Positions 1 through 7,558 of a DNA stretch of 54,405 bases are shown here, in pieces; the first letter of the stretch is position 1, and each line of letters begins with the position of its first letter. The translations under genes were made by a program, and so were the position numbers. This stretch comes from an uncultured Spartobacteria bacterium (lineage in GTDB: Bacteria; Verrucomicrobiota; Verrucomicrobiia; Chthoniobacterales; Chthoniobacteraceae), in the NCBI GenBank assembly GCA_903882875.1, contig CAIRYQ010000053.1, forward strand, positions 1 through 54,405. The letters run 5' to 3'. The notes under the pieces were generated by a model. It searched no databases. It was not told where the DNA came from and saw nothing but the letters and a program-made list of their open reading frames with translations.

Positions 1-460
1 ACGCCAAGGTCTTCTTCCGCGACCACCCGGACGCGAAGGCCAAGCCGCAGGTGATCCTCTTCTCCGTGAAGGGCGGCAACGCCTGACAATAGCCCAGCGC
101 TTTAGCGCTGGGTCTCCCCGCCAAACAAACCAGCCAAAGTCCCGTCAGGGACGAAAGAACCGCGAGGCGACTTCTGCCGTCCCTCCGGGACTTTTCATTC
201 CTCCCACACCTTCACCCAGCGCTGAAGCGCTGGGCTATTTTCGAAGAGGAACCTCTTCTCCGTGATGGGCGGCGACGTGCGGTTTTTACACCAGCGCGTT
301 CAACGGGCAGAAGTTTCCGCGCATCCAGGTCCGCACCATCGGGCAGCTCCTCGCCGGAGTCGCCATCGAGCGCCCGAGCGGGAATGTGGCGGTGGATGAG
401 ACCTTCAATAAGGCCCCGAAGGCGAAGGCGAAGGGGCAGGAGCAGACGGAGATGCTGTGA
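1..460 (+). pseudogene. Site-specific DNA methyltransferase, 3' end, disrupted
   Basis: Two pieces of the C-terminus of one N4/N6-adenine-type DNA methyltransferase survive. The first (frame open from 3 to the TGA at 84-86) reads ...KPQVILFSVKGGNA, the family's strand just before the DREKA region. The second (about 265 to the TGA at 458-460) reads GFYTSAFNGQKFPRIQ, then VRTIGQLLAG, then a tail with NKAPKAKAKG, matching the family's extreme C-terminus. Some 45 residues that normally join them are missing. A palindromic element lies between the pieces, flanked by imperfect 26-bp copies of the sequence encoding LFSVKGG (56-81 and 252-277, 24 of 26 identical). The catalytic part would lie upstream of the window. 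Family recognition is from motif memory; the inference is that the enzyme is inactive or truncated here. Confidence 0.72.
88..239. repeat. Palindromic mosaic (REP/BIME-like) element inside the methyltransferase
   Basis: Four palindromes are arranged as nested inverted pairs. The outer pair is at 88-113 and 214-239, each with core CCCAGCGCT...AGCGCTGGG and mutually inverted (AATAG at the left edge, CTATT at the right). The inner pair is at 136-157 (GTCCCGTCAGGGAC) and 178-195 (GTCCCTCCGGGAC), also inverted with respect to each other. No coding sequence is present. The composite symmetry resembles bacterial interspersed mosaic elements built from REP units. It sits exactly where the methyltransferase reading frame breaks. 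Confidence 0.75.
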
Positions 461-690
461 GCACCATGAAGCCATGTCCGGAATGCGGAGCGGGATGCCC
501 AGTAGCCGCGCCTCGTGAGAGCGCGGGCTGATCTCCTCCGGGTGCGGCTGCAAGGAGTTCCCGCGCTTTCATAGGGGAGGCCAAGGTGGAGCGCGCGGCT
601 CCGTGGGCGTTGCGGCTGGTCAAAATCAGCCAAAAACAGGGGCGATCATGGGAAAGCGGCAAAAAGTGGCTGTTTTTGCGGTTTCACCAT

Positions 691-1020
691 GTCGTACGAG
701 TGGTCGTACGACATTGATCGAGTAGTCGTACGACATTGATCGAGTGGTCGTACGACATTGATCGAGTGGTCGTACGACATTGGTCGAGTGGTCGTACGAC
801 ATTGGTCGAGTGGTCGTACGACATTGGTCGAGTGGTCGTACGACATTGATCGAGTGGTCGTACGACATTGGTCGAGTGGTCCTACGACATTGATCGAGTG
901 GTCGTACGACATTGATCGAGTAGTCGTACGACATTGATCGAGTGGTCGTACGACATTGGTCGAGTGGTCGCACGACATTGATCGGGTGGTCGCACGACAT
1001 TGATCGAGTGGTCGGAGGGC
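691..1020. repeat. 22-bp tandem repeat array with palindromic core, 14 full units
   Basis: The palindrome GTCGTACGAC recurs with an exact 22-bp period at 703, 725, 747 and so on to 989 (14 units), followed each time by a 12-bp spacer ATTGRTCGAGTR. A truncated unit starts at 691 and a decayed one at 1011. Variation is limited: A or G at spacer position 5, a few A for G at the spacer end, one core with CTACGAC (879) and two with GCACGAC (967, 989). Because 22 is not a multiple of 3, the repeat is open in more than one minus-strand frame, giving spurious MSYDHS/NVVRPLDQC peptides. No unique spacers exist, so this is not CRISPR. Confidence 0.9.
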
Positions 1021-1156
1021 CATGCCTGTCCGGTTTGTTGACACCGCTGCGGGAAATCATGGCGAAAATAGCCCAGCGATGAATCGTCGGGCCATTGTCA
1101 AAGGCGCTTTTGCTAGGATCCGGATAAGCACGGATGAAACGACCGGGCTTGGACAG

Positions 1157-1550
1157 CTATTCTTTCGCGGGCGCGGGGGCCGGCGCGGCCTTCAGCTCGA
1201 TGGCTCCGTTGCCGATGCCGTTAATGATCACGTTGCCCTGGATCCGGATGCCGCATTCGGGTCGCTCGCTTCTTCGCGCCCGCGGGCACCTTCGCCGCCT
1301 CCTTCCTGTCCACGAGCAAGAGCGCCTGATCGATCACGATTTCGTGGCCGGTCACCTTTACGATGAACTGATTTTCCTTCGGCTGCACGAATGCGCCACC
1401 GTCCGTATTGACGTGGATGCCCCGCCCTACGCTTGCCCGCGGTGATGTCGGAAGGTCTGGAGGTCTTTTGCTTGCAGCCCGCGGCGGCGAACAGCGCGCA
1501 GCAGGCGAGGGTGATGATGGGGAGATGTCTTGTGTTATGGTCCGCATTTC
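1157..1550 (-). pseudogene. Frameshifted lipoprotein remnant fused to a copied gene tail
   Basis: On the minus strand, from about 1550, one frame encodes a lipoprotein signal, LPIITLACCALFAAAGCKQK, with lipobox AAGC. A different frame continues with HVNTDGGAFVQPKENQFIVK and then a stretch ending KEAAKVPAGAKK, so at least one frameshift lies near 1430. Around 1255 the frame changes again into a segment nearly identical to the 3' end of the large gene at 7559-10870: over 82 bases (1173-1254 against 7584-7665) I count two mismatches. It ends at a TAG (1157-1159) equivalent to that gene's stop. No start codon is in frame with the lipobox. The parts look real but the whole cannot be translated as one protein. 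Confidence 0.65.
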
Positions 1551-1580
1551 TTGTCGGATGCAATTTGTTCCCCGCGACAA

Positions 1581-4500
1581 TCACGAGGCATCGCCTGTCC
1601 CAGCGTCCTGCTTTGCCGCGAGTGCCTGCCGCAACTGCACCGCGCCGATGATCGCGGTGAGGAACGCGAGGTTTTCGGCGAGCACGAGTCCGGGCAGCAC
1701 GACTCTCGCGATGAAGGTCGTCGGTGCGCCGTTGATCGAGGCGGCCACGACGGGCGGCCATGTGGTGCAGATGAAAGCGAGGGCGATCACGGCAAGCCCG
1801 CCGATCAGCATGGACACGGCGCGCAGCCGCGCAAACTTTTCACCGCTTGCGATGAGGTGGATCAGCAGGAGCGCGAAATAGACGAGCGAGAACGCCACGC
1901 CATGCCAGAGGTGCCAGCCCGGAATCGGCGCGAGGAATGCCATCATCCACGGCAGCGCGCCCGCGCCCGCGCCAAGCACGATGAGCGTGAAAGTCGGAAG
2001 CGCGGCGCGGATGCCGGCAGGCCGCCCGAAGCAATGCAGCGCAAACAAGATCACGACACCGACCGCGGCGATGACGGCCAGCGGAATCGCGGCCCAGTCG
2101 AGGTTGTTGTATCCGCCAATGAGCCCGCTGGCGGCGGAGAGCGCGAACGCCAGCGCACCGACGCACGCGACGAAGATTTCGCGCAGCTTCCAGATCAGCG
2201 TGAGCACGCCGAGCGGCAGCGAGAGCCACGCGAGCAGCACGACGGCGTTCTGCCAGCACACGACCGACTCGGCGTGCCGCCCGTTGTTGAGGATGTCCAC
2301 AAAACGATTCGCGCGCTGATACATCTCATCCTCCTTCATCTGACTTTTCCGGGCAGGATCATGCGATACCCGGATATCGTGAAGATTCATCTCCAGGGTG
2401 ATTTTTTCGCGCAGTTTCGCGACTTCCTCATCCGGCAGCCAGACCGGCTTCGATTCGTCGCGCTTATTGCCAAACTGCAGCGCGGTGAGTTCGTATTTCC
2501 ACGTCGCGCTGCGGTGGAAAAATCCGAGGCTCATTCCATCCTTCGGATCCCAGCCGAGCGAACGCGTGACCTGCTGGGTGTCGAAGATTCTGCGGTTGAT
2601 GATGTAAACGACGCTGTTGAGCTTTGTCCAATCGGGTTCGTCGAAGGAATATGATTGGTAGGAATCGCCCTCGGGTGCGAGCAGCACTGCCGGCCGGAAA
2701 ACTTCCTGCACCTCCTTCGGCTCCGGCAGCTTGCCGGGATGCGGAATGTAAATTGCCGCGGGCACGAGCAGCAGCGCCGCGAGCGGCCACGTCCACGAGC
2801 GCAGGCTGAGGGAGCGCAGCGCAAACGCGCCGATGCTGCCCGCGATTCCGCGCAGCCGCGCCCAGCGCACGAGCAGCAGCGCAGCCGTGAGCGGCACCAC
2901 GATGCCTCCGACGCGCCAGCACATTCTCAGGACCGTGTCGTCCTTCTTCTCGAACATCGCGATGCAGAGCGTGCCGACGACGGAGCAGAGCACGAGCAGG
3001 ATCAGCATCGGCACGACGATGTGGCGCAGGAAGCCGGGCCGCGGCTTGCTCGCGACGTTTTCCGCGTCGGGCTGGATCGTGTTCGCAGGTGCTGGAGTTT
3101 GCGGGGCGAGGTTGAGCGTTCCCTGCCGCATGGCCGCGCGCACGGCGGAGCGTTTCAGCAGCGGAAACAGTGCGAGCGAAATCAAAAGCGACGCGGCGAT
3201 GGCGAAGCCCGTCGCCAGGCTTTCGTGTGTCAGCTCCTCGGTCGGAAATATATGCCAGCCAGTCATGCGCAGGCTTGTGGTTTTCAGCTCCGTCGGTGGA
3301 AGCATGGGCGCGGTCTGTTGCAGCGCCGCGAAAAAAGCCTCTTGCGTCGTCGGCGCGGAGGTCGCGTATTTTTTCAGGAACGCCATCAACTCCGCAGCGA
3401 GGGCTTTGAGTTCTGGCATCTGGCCCATCGAAAGGCTGTAGAGCTGGACCTGCGTGCCGTCCGGTTTTGTGACACCCCAACCAGACCAGTTGCCGCCAGC
3501 CGGCTTCTCGATGGTGGACGCAATGGTATATTGCATCCAGTTCAACAACTCCTCTTCGTCGAGTGTCGCGCTTTGCCTGTTGGTGATGTAATCCATGTTC
3601 GCGTGCAGGCCGGGCAGCTCGACAGTGAATGAAAAGTTTTCGCCCTCGGGCACGCCTTTGCCGGGCTGCTCGACCCATTTTACCTCGCCCGGCTTGTCGG
3701 AGAAATTTTTCGGCCGGCAAAAGGTCACTTCGAGTTTTGCCGGATGCGGCTGGACGAACCAATGCTCGCCGTTGCTCTCATAGCTCTCGAAGGGAACACT
3801 GATGACGACCTCCTGAAAATGCTTCAGCAACGGCGAGGGCTTGTTCGCGATATTGCCGAATTCGACTTTTTCATACTTGTTCTGCGGCACGAATGCGTAG
3901 TGATACGTCTGCCTCACGCGCTTCGGCTGCGCGGATTCCCAGCGCGAAACGAACGCGGGCAGGACGAACAGCAGCAAACCGCCCCAAAAAACCGATTGCC
4001 GGATTACGCTTGCACGGATGTACGCAGGCAGCGCGCTGAATTTCACACGCGGCAGCGGCTCCTTCGCCAGCACGCCCTCGCCGCGCTCGCGCACTTCGCG
4101 GTCGAGCGCGAACGCCGCGCGCTGAATGCGAATCGCCACGACGAAGTAGAGCGCGAGGAAAATCACCGCGCTTCCCAGATAAATCCCTGTGAACCAATCG
4201 CCATTGGTTGATGAAAACGAGCCGTTTCTGCCCGGCCATCCACGCATGCCGGAGAACCTGAAACCGGGCATCACTTCCGCTGCCGCGTTCATGTATTCAT
4301 CAAAATTGACCGGAGCCTGCCTGCTGAACCGTTTCAGCAGCGACATGAGTTCGGTGGCCTCTTTTTTCACCTTCTCGTCTTTCACATCGAGCGTGCCGAC
4401 ATCGCGCATCCAGTTTGTCAGCTCGTCGAGGTCGAGCACGATCGGGTGTGGATGATTCGACCAACGCGGATCCAGATAACTTGCCTGCAGCGACGGCATT

Positions 4501-6635
4501 TCGATGTCCATCGTCACCGGCTCGGCGCTGTCCTTGGTCTTCAGCCCGATGGCCATGTCCCATTGATTGGGCCGACGGTAGTGAACAACGTCGTTGTCGA
4601 ATTTGGTATAGAACGGCAGGTCGATGAGAAGCTCGTCGTAAGCCTTCGAGTTCGGCTCCAGGATGTATTCAGTGTAGGTGGCGCCCGCGATGCGGTGCAA
4701 CCCGCCCGAGGCGATCACTTGAAACAAGACGGCAATCAGGAACGGCAGAAGGATGGCTGCGGCAAGGCAACTGAAGATTTTCATCTTCGCCCGGCGCTGA
4801 ATGTCCTTTCGCAGCTCGCGAAAACGGCAGCCATAGCGGACGAGATTGTCGATGCGCGAATACCGCCCCGCGATGAACGGAAGCGTGAAGCCGATCAGCA
4901 GCAACAGAAACGAAAACGTGAACGGATGAAACCCGAACGAGCTGGCGGAGACGGCAGTACCGTGTTCGTGGGGAGTATATGTCTGCGTCCACTCCAGCCA
5001 CGGCGATGGCCAGCCGACAAAGCTGGCGAGGATGAACACGAGTTCCAGAAAGACCAGCGCCGGCGGCAGCAGCGTGCGGAAGCGCTCCGAGCGCCGCCCA
5101 AACCACGACGCCCGCGCGCGCCGCACGGCGTCGCTTTCTGCCGTCGGCGTTGATTCGGAATCGCCCGCCGCCTTTCGCGCGAGCGCTTCACGGCGCGCTG
5201 CGGCCAGTTCTGCGAAAGCCGCAGGCATGCCGGGGCCGAACCGGAATAAGAGTGCGCAGAAGATCGAGATCCCTCCAAAGAAAATCCAGACACCTATTGG
5301 CAGCAATCCCGCCGGAACGGGGCGGCCGATCGCAAAGCCCGCAGCGACGGCAACGAGCGTGAGCCCCGCGATCCATGCGAGCCGCTGCCGACCATACCTC
5401 CATGAGCTGCCGACTATTGTCAGCGACACGAAGCTCGCTATGGCCAGGGTCGCGGAAAGCACAAGGCTGTTCCACACCGTGTGCACTGGATCCTTTCCCC
5501 TCCACAGCAGATACACGCTCAATGCCATGCCGACCACGCTGATGATAGCAAACGCCGATGCCCACATTGCGAGCACGGCCAGCGCGGCCTTTGCGACGGA
5601 AACAGACATCTGCATCTGTTCCGCATCCGCTAAGGGCGCAAGCGGCGCATCGCTTTTCGGAATCGGCGCGACCTGCGGCTTGCTCGTCACCTTTTCCACA
5701 TCGTCGCGCACCTGGCTCACGTGCTGGTAGCGGCGGTCGGCGTCGCGTTCCAGCGCGTGCAGCACGATTTCGTCGAGGCGTACGTCTATCCGCACTTTTT
5801 CCGACGGCGGGGCGAAGCGGCCCATCGGGACTTCGCCGGTGAGCATTTCGTAGAAGACCACGCCGAGCGAATAGATGTCCGCGCGGTGGTCCACGCTCTC
5901 CGGCTTGTCGAGCTGCTCGGGGGCCATGTAGCGCGGCGTGCCGAGCGTCATGCCGGTCATGGTGAGCGTGTGGTCGGCCTGCTCGCGGCGCAGGAGTTTC
6001 GCGAGGCCGAAGTCGGCGATCTTCACGCGGCCGCGCTTGTCTATGAGGATGTTCTCCGGCTTCACGTCGCGGTGGACGACGCCCTCCTCGTGCGCGAATT
6101 GCAGCGCGTCGCAAATCTTCGGCACGACCGCGAGCGCCTCCTCGGGCCGCATCTTCCCCGTGCGGATCATCTCGCGCAGGTTCGCGCCGTCCACGAATTC
6201 CATCGCGAAATAATACAGCCCGCCGCTCTCGCCGAAGTCGTGGACGGCGACGATGTTCGGGTGGCTGAGCTTCGCGAGCGAGCGCGCCTCGCGGCGGAAG
6301 CGCTCGACGAAATCCGCCGACTGCGAATCCACCGGCGGAAGAATTTTCAGCGCGACGATGCGATCGAGATTGAGCTGCCGCGCCTTGTAAACGACGCCCA
6401 TCCCGCCTCGCCCGAGCAGTTCGAGGATTTCAAACTGCGGCAGACATTTTCCCACCGCGACGGGATCGCCGATGTCCACGATGTCGCCGGGAATGGAACT
6501 TGTCGTCACGGACTGCGGCTCGCTCGGTGGCGAGGCTGCGGCCTTGAGGAGGCATCGCGGGCACAGGCCCTCGGGAGCATTCGCGGGGAGCGGTTGCCTG
6601 CAGGTGGGGCAGATGCGGATGGTGTCCATATTCAT
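1581..6635 (-). CDS. Giant membrane-attached Ser/Thr protein kinase
   Basis: A 1684-residue protein. It opens with a zinc ribbon (Cys9, Cys12, Cys25, Cys28), followed by a complete Hanks-type kinase domain at about 70-315: glycine loop GRGGMG 75-80, Lys97, HRDVKPEN with Asp190, DFG 208-210, and the APEQ segment near 238. From about 345 to the end there are many hydrophobic segments separated by large soluble loops, implying a polytopic C-terminal half far longer than in ordinary PknB kinases; no PASTA repeats are seen. An ATG at 6633-6635 preceded by AGGAGGTG fixes the start. It lies 98 bp downstream of an ECF-like sigma gene, an arrangement common in Verrucomicrobiota and Planctomycetota where the kinase may act on the sigma factor. 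The role of the membrane half is unknown. Confidence 0.93.
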   Translation of the reverse strand: MNMDTIRICPTCRQPLPANAPEGLCPRCLLKAAASPPSEPQSVTTSSIPGDIVDIGDPVAVGKCLPQFEILELLGRGGMGVVYKARQLNLDRIVALKILPPVDSQSADFVERFRREARSLAKLSHPNIVAVHDFGESGGLYYFAMEFVDGANLREMIRTGKMRPEEALAVVPKICDALQFAHEEGVVHRDVKPENILIDKRGRVKIADFGLAKLLRREQADHTLTMTGMTLGTPRYMAPEQLDKPESVDHRADIYSLGVVFYEMLTGEVPMGRFAPPSEKVRIDVRLDEIVLHALERDADRRYQHVSQVRDDVEKVTSKPQVAPIPKSDAPLAPLADAEQMQMSVSVAKAALAVLAMWASAFAIISVVGMALSVYLLWRGKDPVHTVWNSLVLSATLAIASFVSLTIVGSSWRYGRQRLAWIAGLTLVAVAAGFAIGRPVPAGLLPIGVWIFFGGISIFCALLFRFGPGMPAAFAELAAARREALARKAAGDSESTPTAESDAVRRARASWFGRRSERFRTLLPPALVFLELVFILASFVGWPSPWLEWTQTYTPHEHGTAVSASSFGFHPFTFSFLLLLIGFTLPFIAGRYSRIDNLVRYGCRFRELRKDIQRRAKMKIFSCLAAAILLPFLIAVLFQVIASGGLHRIAGATYTEYILEPNSKAYDELLIDLPFYTKFDNDVVHYRRPNQWDMAIGLKTKDSAEPVTMDIEMPSLQASYLDPRWSNHPHPIVLDLDELTNWMRDVGTLDVKDEKVKKEATELMSLLKRFSRQAPVNFDEYMNAAAEVMPGFRFSGMRGWPGRNGSFSSTNGDWFTGIYLGSAVIFLALYFVVAIRIQRAAFALDREVRERGEGVLAKEPLPRVKFSALPAYIRASVIRQSVFWGGLLLFVLPAFVSRWESAQPKRVRQTYHYAFVPQNKYEKVEFGNIANKPSPLLKHFQEVVISVPFESYESNGEHWFVQPHPAKLEVTFCRPKNFSDKPGEVKWVEQPGKGVPEGENFSFTVELPGLHANMDYITNRQSATLDEEELLNWMQYTIASTIEKPAGGNWSGWGVTKPDGTQVQLYSLSMGQMPELKALAAELMAFLKKYATSAPTTQEAFFAALQQTAPMLPPTELKTTSLRMTGWHIFPTEELTHESLATGFAIAASLLISLALFPLLKRSAVRAAMRQGTLNLAPQTPAPANTIQPDAENVASKPRPGFLRHIVVPMLILLVLCSVVGTLCIAMFEKKDDTVLRMCWRVGGIVVPLTAALLLVRWARLRGIAGSIGAFALRSLSLRSWTWPLAALLLVPAAIYIPHPGKLPEPKEVQEVFRPAVLLAPEGDSYQSYSFDEPDWTKLNSVVYIINRRIFDTQQVTRSLGWDPKDGMSLGFFHRSATWKYELTALQFGNKRDESKPVWLPDEEVAKLREKITLEMNLHDIRVSHDPARKSQMKEDEMYQRANRFVDILNNGRHAESVVCWQNAVVLLAWLSLPLGVLTLIWKLREIFVACVGALAFALSAASGLIGGYNNLDWAAIPLAVIAAVGVVILFALHCFGRPAGIRAALPTFTLIVLGAGAGALPWMMAFLAPIPGWHLWHGVAFSLVYFALLLIHLIASGEKFARLRAVSMLIGGLAVIALAFICTTWPPVVAASINGAPTTFIARVVLPGLVLAENLAFLTAIIGAVQLRQALAAKQDAGTGDAS

Positions 6636-6642
6636 TGGTGTT

Positions 6643-6650
6643 CACCTCCT
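6643..6650 (-). promoter_or_regulatory. Strong ribosome binding site of the Ser/Thr kinase
   Basis: The minus strand reads AGGAGGTG followed by AACACCA and the ATG of the kinase. This is one of the few canonical Shine-Dalgarno sequences in the window and selects the ATG at 6633-6635 over the in-frame ATG two codons later. Confidence 0.8.
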
Positions 6651-6733
6651 ACTGGGGAATCGTGCGCGGGTTGTTACGGGATATTTTTTGGAAAGGCGAG
6701 AATGTGTGCGCGTGTTGGTCGCGGTGCAGCCGA

Positions 6734-7492
6734 TCAGCCTGCGAGTGCGGCGAAGAGGTGCTGCATCTCGGCGTCCACCTCGGCGGGGCTGGCGACGGTC
6801 TCGGCGATCTCGGCGCGGAGGAGATCGCGGTAGCGCGTGCGCAGGCGGTGAACGGCGGTGCGCACGGCGCCCTCCTTCACGCCGAGGCGACCGGCGATTT
6901 CGGCGGGCGGGATTTTCGCGCCGGTGAGCGCGGGCTTCAGAGCCTCGAAGACGTCCTCCTTTCCGTCGCGGATGAATTCATCGCGAAGGCGCTTCAGCAC
7001 TTCATCGAGCAGGGCGAGCGCCCAGCGCTGCTCGTAGATTTTCTCGGCGGAGGATTCGTCGGCGGGCTCCAGCCGGTAGCGCGTCTCGGCGGATTCGGCG
7101 TCGAGCGAGATGGGCCGCACGCCGCCGCCGCGCTTTTGCGCGCGTGCGCGATCCCATTCGTCGGAGAGGAAATGTTTCACCGCGCCGAGCAGGAAGGAGC
7201 GGAAGCGGCCTTTCGCCGGATCGGCGTCGTCGAGGAAATTCCGCGCGAGCAGCCGGGCGAAGAATTCCTGTGTGAGATCCTGCGCGTCATGCGGCGAGTG
7301 TCCCTGCCGCCGCACGAACGCGTAGAGCGGATACCAGTACGCCGTGCAGAGGTGTTCGAGCGCCTCGTGCGCATTCTGCGAATCCGCCGTGCCGCGGCCG
7401 GCCGCGACGACGATGCTCCAGCGCGTGGCCTCGAAGCGGCCTGCGTTTTGGCCGGTGTCATGGGCTGCGGAACTCTGGTTCGTGTGGGGCAC
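6734..7492 (-). CDS. ECF-like RNA polymerase sigma factor linked to the kinase
   Basis: A 252-residue sigma-70-family protein. Region 2 is visible as TAYWYPLYAFVRRQG, then HDAQDLTQEFFARLLAR and GRFRSFLLGAVKHFLSDEWDR. Region 4 is the C-terminal helix-turn-helix PPAEIAGRLGVKEGAVRTAV followed by HRLRTRYRDLLRAEIAET. It is longer than a minimal ECF factor because of a roughly 50-residue segment between the two regions. The start is GTG. The family is typically encoded beside Hanks-type kinases in PVC bacteria, as here, and is thought to be controlled by phosphorylation rather than by an anti-sigma factor; that control is inference for this locus. It lies 66 bp downstream of the large secreted protein gene and 98 bp upstream of the kinase gene, on the same strand. 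Confidence 0.92.
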   Translation of the reverse strand: MPHTNQSSAAHDTGQNAGRFEATRWSIVVAAGRGTADSQNAHEALEHLCTAYWYPLYAFVRRQGHSPHDAQDLTQEFFARLLARNFLDDADPAKGRFRSFLLGAVKHFLSDEWDRARAQKRGGGVRPISLDAESAETRYRLEPADESSAEKIYEQRWALALLDEVLKRLRDEFIRDGKEDVFEALKPALTGAKIPPAEIAGRLGVKEGAVRTAVHRLRTRYRDLLRAEIAETVASPAEVDAEMQHLFAALAG

Positions 7493-7558
7493 GCCCGACC
7501 GCTATCACCCGGCGAATGGAGTTGCCAGCATTCGTGCGAGCGGACGAAGCAAGGGCGG

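Noticed and set aside
466-531. A 21-residue peptide MKPCPECGAGCPVAAPRESAG directly after the methyltransferase
   Set aside because: The CPEC motif looks zinc-ribbon-like, but it is too short to be sure of and has no matching continuation.
691-1020. CRISPR array
   Set aside because: The 12 bases between palindromes are nearly the same in every unit and no cas gene is visible; it is a tandem repeat.
691-1020. Plasmid iteron origin
   Set aside because: The period fits iterons, but no replication initiator gene, DnaA box cluster or AT-rich unwinding element was seen and the context is chromosomal; kept only as a binding-array hypothesis.
626-1060. Two overlapping minus-strand frames giving long repeated peptides (NVVRPLDQC, MSYDHS)
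   Set aside because: They are products of the 22-bp repeat being open in more than one frame; no start, domain or flanking protein supports a gene.
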